A stretch of DNA of 64,000 nucleotides from Bryobacterales bacterium (GCA_016721425.1 JADKID010000038.1:62001-126000), one strand, 5' to 3'. Counted from the first letter of the stretch, positions 1 through 8,210 are shown. Notes: generated by a model from the sequence alone, not told the origin. Numbers and translations are program-made.

Positions 1-1
1 A

Positions 2-538
2 ATCAACGATCTCAACCCCAATGGACTGCGCTACTACGTGGAGGCAGGCAGCCGCCGCGGCAAGGGTGTGGAATGGGCCTCCGACCTCCACCTGACCCGC
101 GAGGTGCTCTTCCACGGAACGGTGAGCTATACGGATTCCGTCTACACAGGCACCGGCCCTGCCAGTGCTGCTACCACCTTGGCGATACCCGGTTCCAGGG
201 CGGAGAAGACGCCAAGATGGGCGTGGACCGCGCGTACGGACTATCAGCGCTCAGAGGGCCGGTTGGCGGGCTTGGGCGCCGGCGTGGCCCTGCTCTGGCA
301 GGATCAGCGCCTCGGCAGCAACGGCGCCCGCACCTTGGCCGCGCCCGATCCGCTCATGCTGCCCGCCTACGCTCGCGTCGATGCGTCCCTCTCCTACCGG
401 CTCAACCGCCATCTCGATTGGGCGCTCAATGTGGAGAACCTCACCGACCGCCGAATATTCATCAATGCGACCACCGGATCTTCCATCGAGATCGCGCCGC
501 CCCGCACCGCCACCATTCGCATGAGCTACCGGTTCTAG
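2..538 (+). CDS. TonB-dependent receptor, C-terminal part (gene starts before the window)
   Basis: The open frame runs in from the left edge and ends at a TAG at 536-538, giving about 178 residues. The sequence has the alternating pattern of outer-membrane beta strands, an 'ENLTDRR' segment (the NLFD/NLTD-type motif before the last strands of TonB-dependent receptors) and ends in Tyr-Arg-Phe, the usual aromatic C-terminus that directs barrel insertion. The plug domain and TonB box lie outside the window. It would import an iron chelate or other large ligand across the outer membrane using TonB energy. The PepSY, DUF2271, DUF4198 and ApbE genes that follow on the same strand suggest an iron-uptake operon; the substrate cannot be told from this fragment. 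Confidence 0.85.
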   Translation: MNDLNPNGLRYYVEAGSRRGKGVEWASDLHLTREVLFHGTVSYTDSVYTGTGPASAATTLAIPGSRAEKTPRWAWTARTDYQRSEGRLAGLGAGVALLWQDQRLGSNGARTLAAPDPLMLPAYARVDASLSYRLNRHLDWALNVENLTDRRIFINATTGSSIEIAPPRTATIRMSYRF

Positions 539-553
539 GCGAGAAACGCACTG

Positions 554-1144
554 ATGCGAGCGATGTGGTGGAAGCAGGTCCGGCTCTGGCATTGGGTCAG
601 TTCGGCGATCTCGCTGGTCGGCATGATTCTCTTTGCCGTCACGGGCATCACGCTGAATCACGCAGCGGCGATCTCCGGCACGCCGGTGGTGGAGGTCCGG
701 GATGCGAAACTGCCGGACCCGCTGCGGCAGAAGCTATCCAGCGCCAAGCCTGGCCTGCCGCCGGCAGTCGAGGAGTGGTTGAAGACAACGCTGCTGGTTG
801 TCCCCGCAAACGTTGAATGGCAGAGCGAGGATGAAATCTACATCGGGATGCCAGGACCCGGGGCAGATGCCTGGCTGACGATCCAGGTAGACACCGGCGC
901 CGTGCATCTGGAATCGACCAGCCGCGGCTGGATCGCGTACTTCAACGATCTGCACAAGGGCCGCAATACGGGGAAAGCCTGGATGTGGTTCCTCGACGTC
1001 TTCGCCGTGGCGTCGGTTGTGTTCTGCCTCACCGGTTTGCTGCTGCTGCAACTCCACTCGCGCGGGCGCCCGTTCACGTGGCCGGCGGTGTCGGTCGGCT
1101 TCGTCCTCCCGTTCCTCCTGATCGTGTTCTTCATTCATCGCTGA
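554..1144 (+). CDS. PepSY-associated transmembrane protein
   Basis: A 196-residue membrane protein that starts 15 bases after the receptor gene. It has one N-terminal membrane segment (about residues 13-35, preceded by 'LWHWVSS' and ending 'TGITLNH'), a soluble middle of about 100 residues with a DLHKG motif, and two further hydrophobic segments near the C-terminus (about 143-162 and 171-190). This arrangement fits short PepSY_TM proteins, which often sit beside siderophore receptors and are thought to pass electrons across the inner membrane. His residues near the membrane edges (HW, NH, LHKG) are possible heme ligands by inference. Its place between a TonB receptor and a DUF2271/ApbE pair supports a redox role in iron release. 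Confidence 0.75.
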   Translation: MRAMWWKQVRLWHWVSSAISLVGMILFAVTGITLNHAAAISGTPVVEVRDAKLPDPLRQKLSSAKPGLPPAVEEWLKTTLLVVPANVEWQSEDEIYIGMPGPGADAWLTIQVDTGAVHLESTSRGWIAYFNDLHKGRNTGKAWMWFLDVFAVASVVFCLTGLLLLQLHSRGRPFTWPAVSVGFVLPFLLIVFFIHR

Positions 1145-1170
1145 CGTAGAAAGGACTTCACTGCAAACGT

Positions 1171-1665
1171 ATGCGCAAACGAATTGCCGCTCTCCTCGCC
1201 GCCGTTCCGGCCACCTCTCTGGCCGCGAACCTCGCCCTGACCATCGAGATCCCCAAGGTGACCGTGGCTGAGTACCACCGGCCCTATGTAGCCATGTGGA
1301 TCGAGAAGCCGGACCAAACGTTTGCCGCCAATCTGGCGGTGTGGTACGACACCCGGCCCAAGACCACGGACAACGGAACCACCTGGCTGAAGGACCTGCG
1401 CCAGTGGTGGCGCAAGAGCGGCCGCGAACTGACGATGCCGGCAGATGGAGTCAGTGGGGCCACTCGTCCGCCGGGCATCCACAACGTTGTCTTTGCGAAT
1501 GGCAAAGGGATACAGCCCGGCTCCTATCTGCTCGTCGTTGAAGCGGTGCGCGAAGTCGGAGGCCGGGAGCTGATCCGGATTCCATTCGAGTGGCCCGCCA
1601 AGAGCACCGTCTCCACGAATGGCAAGACCGAGCTCGGCGCCATCACGCTCACTGTCAAACCGTAG
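1171..1665 (+). CDS. DUF2271 periplasmic protein with a flavinylation-like motif
   Basis: A 164-residue protein with a Sec signal peptide (MRKRIAALLAAVPATSLAAN) and a compact beta-rich domain of the DUF2271 family. Residues 92-98 read DGVSGAT, which matches the D-x-x-S/T-G-A-T motif on whose last Thr the transferase ApbE attaches FMN in NqrC, RnfG and other FMN-binding proteins. Thr98 would be the modified residue. An apbE gene lies about 800 bases downstream in the same apparent operon. The family call rests on length, operon partners (PepSY, DUF4198, ApbE) and sequence character; covalent flavin is an inference from the motif. Confidence 0.75.
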   Translation: MRKRIAALLAAVPATSLAANLALTIEIPKVTVAEYHRPYVAMWIEKPDQTFAANLAVWYDTRPKTTDNGTTWLKDLRQWWRKSGRELTMPADGVSGATRPPGIHNVVFANGKGIQPGSYLLVVEAVREVGGRELIRIPFEWPAKSTVSTNGKTELGAITLTVKP

Positions 1666-1692
1666 CTGCTGCCCGCGAAAGGAAAACTCCCG

Positions 1693-2479
1693 ATGAACAA
1701 CTCCAAGCTCACTGCAATGGCCGCCTCAATGATGCTGCTGTTCTCCAATTCCATGTACGCCCATCGTGCCTGGATTCTGCCATCCGCCACCGTTCTGTCG
1801 GGCGCCGACAAATGGGTGACGGTGGATGCCGCGATCTCGAATGACCTGTTCTATTTCGAGCACCATCCGATGCGCCTGGAGGGCCTGATCGTCTACGCAC
1901 CGGACGGCTCCACCGTGAAACCGGAGAGTCCGAACACGGGCAAGTACCGCAGCACGTTCGACGTCCAACTGACGCAGCAGGGCACCTACAAGATGGCGAT
2001 CGCGACACAATCTGTCTTTGCCACTTACGAACTGAACGGCGACGCAACGTTGGCGCGGGGCCGAGGCCAATCTCAAGACGGAGGTACCGGCCAACGCGCA
2101 GAAGCTCCAGGTGAATCGCATGACCCAGCGCATCGAGTCGTTTGTGACAGCCGGCAAGCCCACGCGCACGGTGCTCACGCCGTCCAACAAGGGCTTGGAA
2201 CTGTGGCCCGAGACGCACCCCAATGACTTGGCCGCCGGCGAGACGGCGAAGTTCGCGTTGCTGCTGGATGGCAAGCCGGCCGCCGGCGTGGCTGTGACCG
2301 TTGTGCCGGGCGGCAATCGGTATCGCGACAACCTGAAGGAAGTCCATGTGAAGACGGACGCCACCGGGAAGTTCAGCATCCCGTTTGCGGAGCCGGGTAT
2401 GTACTGGTTGAATGCGACTGTGGCTTCAGAGGGCAGCCGTTCCAGCTATATCGCGACGCTGGAAGTGCTGCCGCAGTAG
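1693..2479 (+). pseudogene. DUF4198 periplasmic protein, interrupted by one frameshift
   Basis: The first reading frame from ATG 1693 gives a signal peptide ending near 'MYAHRAW' and a DUF4198-like beta domain up to about 2045. From there the matching protein continues one base later in the next frame ('WRGAEANLKTEV' onwards) to the TAG at 2477-2479. Dropping one A of the pair at 2046-2047 restores an unbroken protein of about 261 residues (…NGDARWRGAE…). The C-terminal half has the carboxypeptidase-regulatory-like fold expected of DUF4198. These proteins are predicted periplasmic partners in nickel/cobalt or iron uptake operons. Because both halves are well preserved, the lesion is either recent or a sequencing indel. 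Confidence 0.75.
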
Positions 2480-2484
2480 GGCCG

Positions 2485-3456
2485 ATGCGTCAGGTCTACA
2501 TACCGGAAATTCGCAGCCCCCTCGGTGTGGAGAAGGGTCCTGGAGTGATCCAATCCCTTTCCGGGACCACCATGGGCACTGGCTGGACGTGCAAGTTCAT
2601 GGCGGATACTGAATCACGGGTTGACGGCGGCTTGCGGGCCGGTCTCGAACGGCAGTTCCAGTTGGTCATTGCCCAGATGAGCAACTGGGAACCGGAGTCC
2701 GACGTCAGCCGCTTCAATCGTGCCCCCGGTGGCACTTGGCACCAGCTCGCCCCGGAGTTCTTTCAGGTTCTCTCGTGCGCAATGCGCGTTGCGGAGGAGA
2801 GCGGCGGCACCTACGATCCAACGGTGGGTCCGGCGGTAGATCTGTGGGGCTTCGGGCCTGCGGGCGGGCCTGGCCCGGAACTGCCGGCGAAGTCTGCCAT
2901 CGCTCGGGTTCGCCGCCGGGTGGGCTGGAGACGCCTCCGGTTTGACGCGGATCGCCGCCGGGTTTACCAGCCCGGTGGCGTCGCCCTCGATCTCTCGTCC
3001 ATCGCCAAAGGATTCGCCGTAGACCTGGCGGCGGGTCATCTGGATAGTTGCGGAGTTCGCTCGTACCTGATGGAGATCGGCGGAGAACTCAAGGGGCGCG
3101 GCGTCAAGCCGGACGGCCAGCCGTGGTGGGTGGAACTCGAAGGCGGCGATCCCCCGGCAGTGGTCGCGCTGCATGAACTGGCGGTGGCGACCTCGGGCGA
3201 GTACCGCCGGAACTTCCTGCACGCAGGCCGCATCTACGGCCACACCATCGATCCGCGCACCTGCCGCCCCATCGCCAACCCGGCGTGGCTGGCGGTGAGC
3301 GTGCTGCATGGCTCGTGCATGGCCGCCGATGCCTACGCGACGGCGGCCATGGTGTTGGGCCGTGGTGCGGCGCGTCTGGGCATCGCGGCGCGTCTGCTGC
3401 CCGTGGATGGTAATGAGGCAGTGGAGACGCAGGCGCTGCGGGCGATGCTCCGTTAG
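2485..3456 (+). CDS. apbE: FAD:protein FMN transferase (ApbE)
   Basis: A 323-residue ApbE-family flavin transferase, which moves FMN from FAD onto a Thr/Ser of target proteins. Typical landmarks in order: 'GTTMGTGW' near residue 28, 'YDPTVGPAVDLWGFG', 'DLSSIAKGFAVD' (the FAD-binding DLGGIAKG block), 'EIGGELKGRG', then 'TSGEYRR' and 'HTIDPRT', which carry metal and substrate ligands. It starts five bases after the DUF4198 stop. The obvious target is the DGVSGAT motif of the DUF2271 protein upstream. Unlike most ApbE proteins, the N-terminus shows no clear signal peptide or lipobox, so export is uncertain; a missed upstream start is unlikely because the preceding gene ends immediately before it. 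Confidence 0.92.
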   Translation: MRQVYIPEIRSPLGVEKGPGVIQSLSGTTMGTGWTCKFMADTESRVDGGLRAGLERQFQLVIAQMSNWEPESDVSRFNRAPGGTWHQLAPEFFQVLSCAMRVAEESGGTYDPTVGPAVDLWGFGPAGGPGPELPAKSAIARVRRRVGWRRLRFDADRRRVYQPGGVALDLSSIAKGFAVDLAAGHLDSCGVRSYLMEIGGELKGRGVKPDGQPWWVELEGGDPPAVVALHELAVATSGEYRRNFLHAGRIYGHTIDPRTCRPIANPAWLAVSVLHGSCMAADAYATAAMVLGRGAARLGIAARLLPVDGNEAVETQALRAMLR

Positions 3457-3470
3457 GATATGTTGTTCCA

Positions 3471-4004
3471 ATGACCCCGAGAAGGCAGTTCCTGCTTCTG
3501 ATGGCGCTTGCGCCGCTGCGCGCGCAGAAAGAGCCCATCCGCCGCCCCGACGTGCGGTATGAACCCTCGACGCCGGAGCAGGTGCAGGAGATGCTGCGTC
3601 TGGCCGGAGTGAAGAAGAGCGACATCGTCTATGACCTCGGTAGCGGCGACGGCCGTATCGTCATCGCCGCCGCCAAGGAATATGGCGCGCGCGGCGTGGG
3701 TATCGATATCGATCCGCAGAGGACTGAAGAGGCCGAGGCCAACGCCAAGGCGGCAGGTGTCACCGCTCTCGTGAAATTCCGCACCGATGATCTGTTTGAA
3801 GCCGATGTTCGGCAGGCCACTGTCGTCATGCTCTATCTGTGGCCGTGGATCAACCTGAAGCTCCGGCCCAAGCTGCTGAAGGAGCTCAAGCCCGGCTCGC
3901 GCATCGTCTCCCACTACCACGACATGGGCGATTGGCCCCCGGAGAAGAAGATTCAGGTGGACGGCCACTGGATCTTCCTCTGGACCGTGCCCGCGGCACA
4001 GTAG
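3471..4004 (+). CDS. class I SAM-dependent methyltransferase with a signal-like N-terminus
   Basis: A 177-residue protein with a short Rossmann methyltransferase domain: motif I 'YDLGSGDGR' at about residues 54-62, the acidic end of strand 2 'GVGIDIDP', and 'LYLWPW' and 'LKPGSRIVS' later. The N-terminus 'MTPRRQFLLLMALAPLRAQ' looks like a cleaved, possibly twin-arginine, export signal, which is unusual for an enzyme needing S-adenosylmethionine. Small acidobacterial methyltransferases of this shape are common; their substrates are not known. It lies 14 bases after apbE on the same strand and may be the last gene of that operon. Confidence 0.75.
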   Translation: MTPRRQFLLLMALAPLRAQKEPIRRPDVRYEPSTPEQVQEMLRLAGVKKSDIVYDLGSGDGRIVIAAAKEYGARGVGIDIDPQRTEEAEANAKAAGVTALVKFRTDDLFEADVRQATVVMLYLWPWINLKLRPKLLKELKPGSRIVSHYHDMGDWPPEKKIQVDGHWIFLWTVPAAQ

Positions 4005-4016
4005 CGGCCCTTTGGC

Positions 4017-5216
4017 TCAACAATCGGAGAGCAGCCGCATGGCCCGTTTGCGTAGCTGCATCGCGGACGCAAAGTGTGCCTCGTAACCATCCCGGTAGTA
4101 GGCGGAAACGGACGTGTAGTCCTGGATGGAGGCAGCGTCCACTGGCCTCTCCATCGGCGCGCCGGACTCCAAACGGTCCAGTACCTGCGCCACTAGTTGC
4201 AGGTTCTGCTGAATGGACCTTACGCTCTTCGCGACGAAGCCCGGCAATCGCGCGTTCTCCCCGCTGGTGTGCCGGATGCACGTCTCAATCCAGGCCCGCC
4301 GCGATGGGGGGGTGAATCCGAGGTTGGCGAGTGTGCCGCCATGCCCCAGCCAGAGGAACGGGTTGTGCGTTTCCAGGATCAGTTGAAATACGGCCGGCGT
4401 CGCCACCACCGCTTTGCCATGCAGTGCCGCTTCTGGCCATGGAGTTTCCGGCTTGGGCAGCAGGACGATGGGGTGTCCTCCGTTCAGAAGAACGGGCGCC
4501 CCGATCACGGGGGCCGGCGGCGCCGCGGGAAAGGCCCGTTGCCGCGCCCGCTCCGCCACCTGGCAGCACATCGCGAATGGGCTCAGTCCGGGCTGGCCTT
4601 CTGTTGCTGGTTCCAGCGCCAGCAGTCGCGCCTTCGTCTCGGCGCGCGTAGCGAGGGGTTCTGCCCAGGCGCCCTCCAGCACGCCCAGGGCGTTCCTTAT
4701 CTCGAGTAACAGCTTTCTCTGATTCCGGGCATTGCGTTGCCGTACGGCCACAGGCAGGTAGCTCTCAAACCAGAAAACCAGACGGCGGGTTGTATTCCTA
4801 AGGCTCACCTGTACCAAAGGGATCGATGGCGGCGTCCCGGCGATAGTGATGGCCTGGCGCCGGTCCAGGCAGCCCCGGTATGGATCGTATGTCGCCAGTT
4901 CACTCAACTCCGATGGAGACGACACCTGGCACTCGCCCAGGCGCGGGAACAGAAGGCGCGCCATTTGAAACCGGCGCCAGAGCGATGCCAGCGCCGTCCC
5001 GGTCAGATCTTCAGACACCAGACCCAAGTCCAGGTCGCTCCATGGAAAGACCGCCTCCCCAGCAGCCACACTACGGCGAATGAATATGGAGCAAACGCCG
5101 GGCGCGTGCAGCACCGGTGCAACAGCACTCGCCGCCGCGCGATACAGTCGCGTGCCGGGCGTCAGGGCTGGCCTTCTTCCTTCCCAAACAGGCGCTCTGC
5201 CAGTGCCACAACGCAC
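4017..5216 (-). CDS. nucleotidyltransferase-like protein (399 aa)
   Basis: The first 80 residues contain 'TRLYRAAASAVAP' followed by 'FIRRSVAAGEAVFPWSDLDLGLV', which matches the G-S-x(n)-SD-x-DL core of the polymerase-beta nucleotidyltransferase fold, although the usual Gly-Ser is replaced by Arg-Arg-Ser. The remaining 300 residues are helical and not recognised. The gene overlaps the 3' end of the HprK-like kinase gene. The ATG at 5216 gives a 55-base overlap; a CTG at 5165 that shares bases with the upstream TGA is another possible start, but the TRLYR helix right after it looks needed for the fold. Paired kinase/nucleotidyltransferase genes occur near polysaccharide or peptide-modification loci, but the substrate here is unknown. 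Confidence 0.55.
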   Translation of the reverse strand: MRCGTGRAPVWEGRRPALTPGTRLYRAAASAVAPVLHAPGVCSIFIRRSVAAGEAVFPWSDLDLGLVSEDLTGTALASLWRRFQMARLLFPRLGECQVSSPSELSELATYDPYRGCLDRRQAITIAGTPPSIPLVQVSLRNTTRRLVFWFESYLPVAVRQRNARNQRKLLLEIRNALGVLEGAWAEPLATRAETKARLLALEPATEGQPGLSPFAMCCQVAERARQRAFPAAPPAPVIGAPVLLNGGHPIVLLPKPETPWPEAALHGKAVVATPAVFQLILETHNPFLWLGHGGTLANLGFTPPSRRAWIETCIRHTSGENARLPGFVAKSVRSIQQNLQLVAQVLDRLESGAPMERPVDAASIQDYTSVSAYYRDGYEAHFASAMQLRKRAMRLLSDC

Positions 5217-6331
5217 TGCGCGTTGGCATCCGGGTCCCGCCCCATATGGAAGACGAAGTTTCGGGACGCTCGCACCAGGGTGTGGGCATTTCTCAGCCGC
5301 GACAAGCCGAGTCCCGCCTTCCCGGCGATCTCACCCGTGCTCCGCTCCAACAGGTATTCCAAACCCTGAAACAGGCCCAGCCCGACAATCATGTTCGGCG
5401 TCATCGCCTTCATCGCCGTCCCGTAAGATGCCTCTGCCAGGCGCCCCTGCCGGGCCAGAGTCCGGCGGCCCAGCAGCACAATGCCCGGCTTCGCACGGTC
5501 CACAACCCGCCCGGCAAAATAGGAGTAGTTCACCAGATACTTGGGGCCGAATTCCATTCGCTGGACCAGGCGCCGGTGCTCTTTCGGTACCTCTTCTTCG
5601 CGCCCTTTCAACAGGCCAAGCCGCAGTGGAAAGGCGTGTGCGTTGCCTTCCCGATCGATAAACGGTGAGTCATCGGACAGGATCGACATCCCGCTGCCGC
5701 GCAGCAGCGCCGAGCCCAGCGTGCTCTTGCCCCCGCCCATCGGGAGCAGCGCGAGAATCGCGTGTCCCTTGTAGCTCATCGCCAGAGCGTGAAGCCGGTG
5801 CATCCCTCGCAGATCGCACTCCTGTCCGATCTGCGAGAGCAGGAACAGATAGGCAGCCTCATACACCAGATGAGGATCCTCACTGGTGATCCGGAATACC
5901 CGGTTGGCGCTGTCGTAGGTGCCCAACCCGCGGCCGCCGAAATCGAGTATTCGTACGCCCTGATGGCGGTAAACGACATTCCGCGGCGTGTAGATGCTGG
6001 CGTCACACGCAGGCAGGCCGTCGTAGTCCGGCACCCCCTGCACCAACTCCAGCCGGATCTCGCCGCGTCCCAGGTTCTCCGGCGTGCCCTTATCTGCAAA
6101 GAATGCAAAGTCCTCGGCGAGCCCTTCCAGGGCGAAATTACAGTCCCCTAACAGGACGAAACGGTATCCATAGACGGAAAAGCCGATGTGGCTGCCGGTT
6201 CCAATTCCGGCGCGATCGGCCTCATTGCGGCTCGGTATCTGCACGGCTTTATAATATCCGCTTTGGCCCGCGGAGTGATGGGTGCCCAGAGCGAGTATTG
6301 AGGCTGCGCTGGCGGCGGCGCGGAGCTGCAC
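5162..6331 (-). CDS. HPr kinase/phosphorylase-like protein
   Basis: A P-loop protein resembling HprK-related kinases. Walker A reads 'MGGGKSTLG' and is followed about 15 residues later by 'ILSDDSPF', the acidic strand that in HprK binds metal and catalyses phosphotransfer. There is no HPr or PTS gene nearby, so the target is unknown. The start is uncertain: GTG at 6331 overlaps the preceding stop as TAGTG and gives 389 residues, while GTG at 6244 would begin 'VQIPSRNEADRAG' and give 360. The next gene is a nucleotidyltransferase-like protein and the previous one a glycosyltransferase, all probably cotranscribed. Confidence 0.65.
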   Translation of the reverse strand: MQLRAAASAASILALGTHHSAGQSGYYKAVQIPSRNEADRAGIGTGSHIGFSVYGYRFVLLGDCNFALEGLAEDFAFFADKGTPENLGRGEIRLELVQGVPDYDGLPACDASIYTPRNVVYRHQGVRILDFGGRGLGTYDSANRVFRITSEDPHLVYEAAYLFLLSQIGQECDLRGMHRLHALAMSYKGHAILALLPMGGGKSTLGSALLRGSGMSILSDDSPFIDREGNAHAFPLRLGLLKGREEEVPKEHRRLVQRMEFGPKYLVNYSYFAGRVVDRAKPGIVLLGRRTLARQGRLAEASYGTAMKAMTPNMIVGLGLFQGLEYLLERSTGEIAGKAGLGLSRLRNAHTLVRASRNFVFHMGRDPDANAQCVVALAERLFGKEEGQP

Positions 6332-7524
6332 TACTTCTGGCGCGGAAGTGCGGCAAGTGCATTCCCCAGCGTACGCGCGATGACGGCCCAATCGTAGTGC
6401 CGGGCTGCGTGGACATGAGCAGCCTGGCCGAGTTGCTCTGCCATGCCGGGTTCATTCAGCAGGCGGCGCACCGCGGCCGCCAATGCGCCTGCATCGTGCT
6501 CCACCACCAGCAGATGCTCGTCCGCCTGGAATGTCGTGCCCCGAATGGATTCAGCGAAGGCCGCAATCGGCAGCCCTGCCGCTGCCGCCTCGATCAGTTT
6601 TAGCTTCGTTCCGCCGCCAAGCGCGATGGGACAGAGAAAGCAATCGGCGCTGCCCAGGTACGACTCGTACTTGCTGACGAAGCCGGTGAAGTGGAGATTG
6701 CCTTCCACTTTTGGTCCACCCTCCACCGCGCCGGTGACCAGAAAAGTGACTTCCGGCAGCAGCGCCGCCACACGCCGCACCCACTTGAGCCCTTCGACGA
6801 TGGGCGTTTGATTGTGTGGTGCCGGGAAGATCGCCATCGGTCCCGGCGGTAGGTTCAGGCTCTGTCTCAAAGCGGCCCGCGCCGGGCCATCTACCGGGCG
6901 GTAGAGCGTGGTGTCGGCGCCGTTCGGCGCCACCACGATCTTGCTCGCGTTGGCGCCGTATCGCCTCACGAACTCGGCCCGGTCCTCTTCGCTCACCGCC
7001 AGCACCAGATCGGCATCGAGCACTGCGCGCCGCTCCAGCGCCTCAGTCCATTGCGCCCAGATTCGTGCCGTGATGCCGCCATCGCCACCCGAGCGGACCT
7101 TCGCCGCCTGCACGTTGTGGCTGGCCAGGATCACCGGCTTGCCGCCGGCGATGGACCGGCAGTGGGCATATTGCCAGGGAAACTCAACCATTGCCAGATC
7201 GGCCCACTCCATCCATTTCCGCAATCTGCCGGGTCTCGATACGCTCAGTGGGTAGCCGCAGAGAATAGGCGCGCCAAATCCCTTCCGCTCCATCGATTCA
7301 CAGAGTGCGCTGCCGATGACGCTCCGGTATCGGTGCTCCCTGTATCCTGGCGTGTGGGAGACATCAGCGCGGAAATCCGGCTGGCGCAGATCACGAGTCC
7401 GCGTTTGAGAAAACTGGCGAATCTCATGCCGCTCGCTGAGCCGCGATAGCAGGTTGAAGATGCGAATCCGCGAACCGCTGGTCAACGGGGTAATCACGCG
7501 GGGAGAGACACTCAGGATCTGCAA
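6331..7524 (-). CDS. glycosyltransferase family 4 (GT-B fold)
   Basis: A 397-residue GT4-type sugar transferase. The N-terminal half has 'PRVITPLTSGSRIR' and 'ASHNVQAAK'; the C-terminal donor-binding half has 'VAPNGADTTLYRP', a 'GPMAIFPAPHNQTPIVEGLKW' segment and 'GGTKLKLIEAAAAGLPI', the E-x7-E-like nucleotide-sugar motif. It probably adds a sugar to a cell-surface glycan in the cytoplasm. The gene leads a three-gene minus-strand unit with the HprK-like and nucleotidyltransferase-like genes. Confidence 0.85.
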   Translation of the reverse strand: MQILSVSPRVITPLTSGSRIRIFNLLSRLSERHEIRQFSQTRTRDLRQPDFRADVSHTPGYREHRYRSVIGSALCESMERKGFGAPILCGYPLSVSRPGRLRKWMEWADLAMVEFPWQYAHCRSIAGGKPVILASHNVQAAKVRSGGDGGITARIWAQWTEALERRAVLDADLVLAVSEEDRAEFVRRYGANASKIVVAPNGADTTLYRPVDGPARAALRQSLNLPPGPMAIFPAPHNQTPIVEGLKWVRRVAALLPEVTFLVTGAVEGGPKVEGNLHFTGFVSKYESYLGSADCFLCPIALGGGTKLKLIEAAAAGLPIAAFAESIRGTTFQADEHLLVVEHDAGALAAAVRRLLNEPGMAEQLGQAAHVHAARHYDWAVIARTLGNALAALPRQK

Positions 7525-7567
7525 GTCCCCCTATGCTAGCACGGAGTCTCTGCCCTCCTGCCGACGA

Positions 7568-7807
7568 CTAAACCCCGCTCACTACGCGAAAATAGGGCGT
7601 CCGTAACAGCTGCCCCACGTCCGCCGAATCCACCCACTGTACACTGTAAAGCGCCGGAAATTCATACCGCTTTCCGGTGCTGGCGCCGTGCAGAAAAACA
7701 GGCGCGTGCGCCAGATACTCAACTCGAACGCCGCCGGCGTAAGGCTGGTTCATAGCCCTGGTCATAGTCTCCGTATCCGCCGGAGTGCGATTGCCGCAGC
7801 AACTCAT
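7568..7807 (-). CDS. small uncharacterised protein (79 aa)
   Basis: Starting at ATG 7807, preceded by GGGAG at 8-base spacing, the protein begins 'MSCCGNRTP' and ends 'YFRVVSGV'. It overlaps the end of the DUF1360 gene by 89 bases in another frame, so the two are probably translationally coupled. The Cys-Cys-Gly start and a short beta-rich body ('VRVEYLAHAPVFLHGASTGKRYEF') are visible, but no family is recognised. It is the last gene after the Cys-rich and DUF1360 genes and may work with them. Confidence 0.5.
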   Translation of the reverse strand: MSCCGNRTPADTETMTRAMNQPYAGGVRVEYLAHAPVFLHGASTGKRYEFPALYSVQWVDSADVGQLLRTPYFRVVSGV

Positions 7808-8150
7808 ATTCGGGGTCTCCCAGTGGTTCAGATTTCGCAAGTGGCAGAGGCTGGAGCACCAGCGGCTCGGAGCCCATACGGTTCAAAAGGCAGGCCGCGC
7901 CCGAGAGCGCCAGCGTCAGCAAAGTAATCTCCTTCCACGTTGAGCCCGCCAGCAGCGCGAGGCCCGCGCCGATCCACAGGCTCAGGCATTGGAAGCATGT
8001 GAACAGTTCGCCCACAGCGTGACCGCCCACCAGCGCGCGCCACCTGCCGAAAAGGTGGAACGGCCCCTCTTCCTGGGCGATCAGATGGGAGACGCGCCAT
8101 ACGGCCAGCGCCGCGATGACGAAAGTGAGAATCGGATTGTCAGTCAACAT
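7719..8150 (-). CDS. DUF1360-type membrane protein
   Basis: A 143-residue protein with two membrane segments: residues about 6-23 ('ILTFVIAALAVWRVSHLI') and about 58-76. The 'ALAVWRVSHLIAQEEGP' opening and 'FTCFQCLSLWIGAGLALL' centre match DUF1360 proteins, which are known mainly from phages and phage-like regions. The C-terminal 60 residues are hydrophilic, ending 'RRRRSS'. It follows the 742-aa Cys-rich gene after a 60-base gap that holds a strong hairpin. Function is unknown. Confidence 0.65.
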   Translation of the reverse strand: MLTDNPILTFVIAALAVWRVSHLIAQEEGPFHLFGRWRALVGGHAVGELFTCFQCLSLWIGAGLALLAGSTWKEITLLTLALSGAACLLNRMGSEPLVLQPLPLAKSEPLGDPEYELLRQSHSGGYGDYDQGYEPALRRRRSS

Positions 8151-8164
8151 AGCGTCTCGTTTGA

Positions 8165-8197
8165 AAGGCCCCGGCTCTCCTCCAGCGCCGGGGCCTT
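8165..8197 (-). terminator. strong hairpin between the Cys-rich and DUF1360 genes
   Basis: Bases 8165-8175 and 8187-8197 form a perfect 11-bp inverted repeat (AAGGCCCCGGC) with an 11-base loop. Read on the minus strand it begins 14 bases after the stop of the 742-aa gene and is followed by TTTCAAACG, only a weak T-tract. It may terminate or attenuate transcription into the DUF1360 gene. Confidence 0.5.
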
Positions 8198-8210
8198 CGT
8201 CCTCCTCCGG

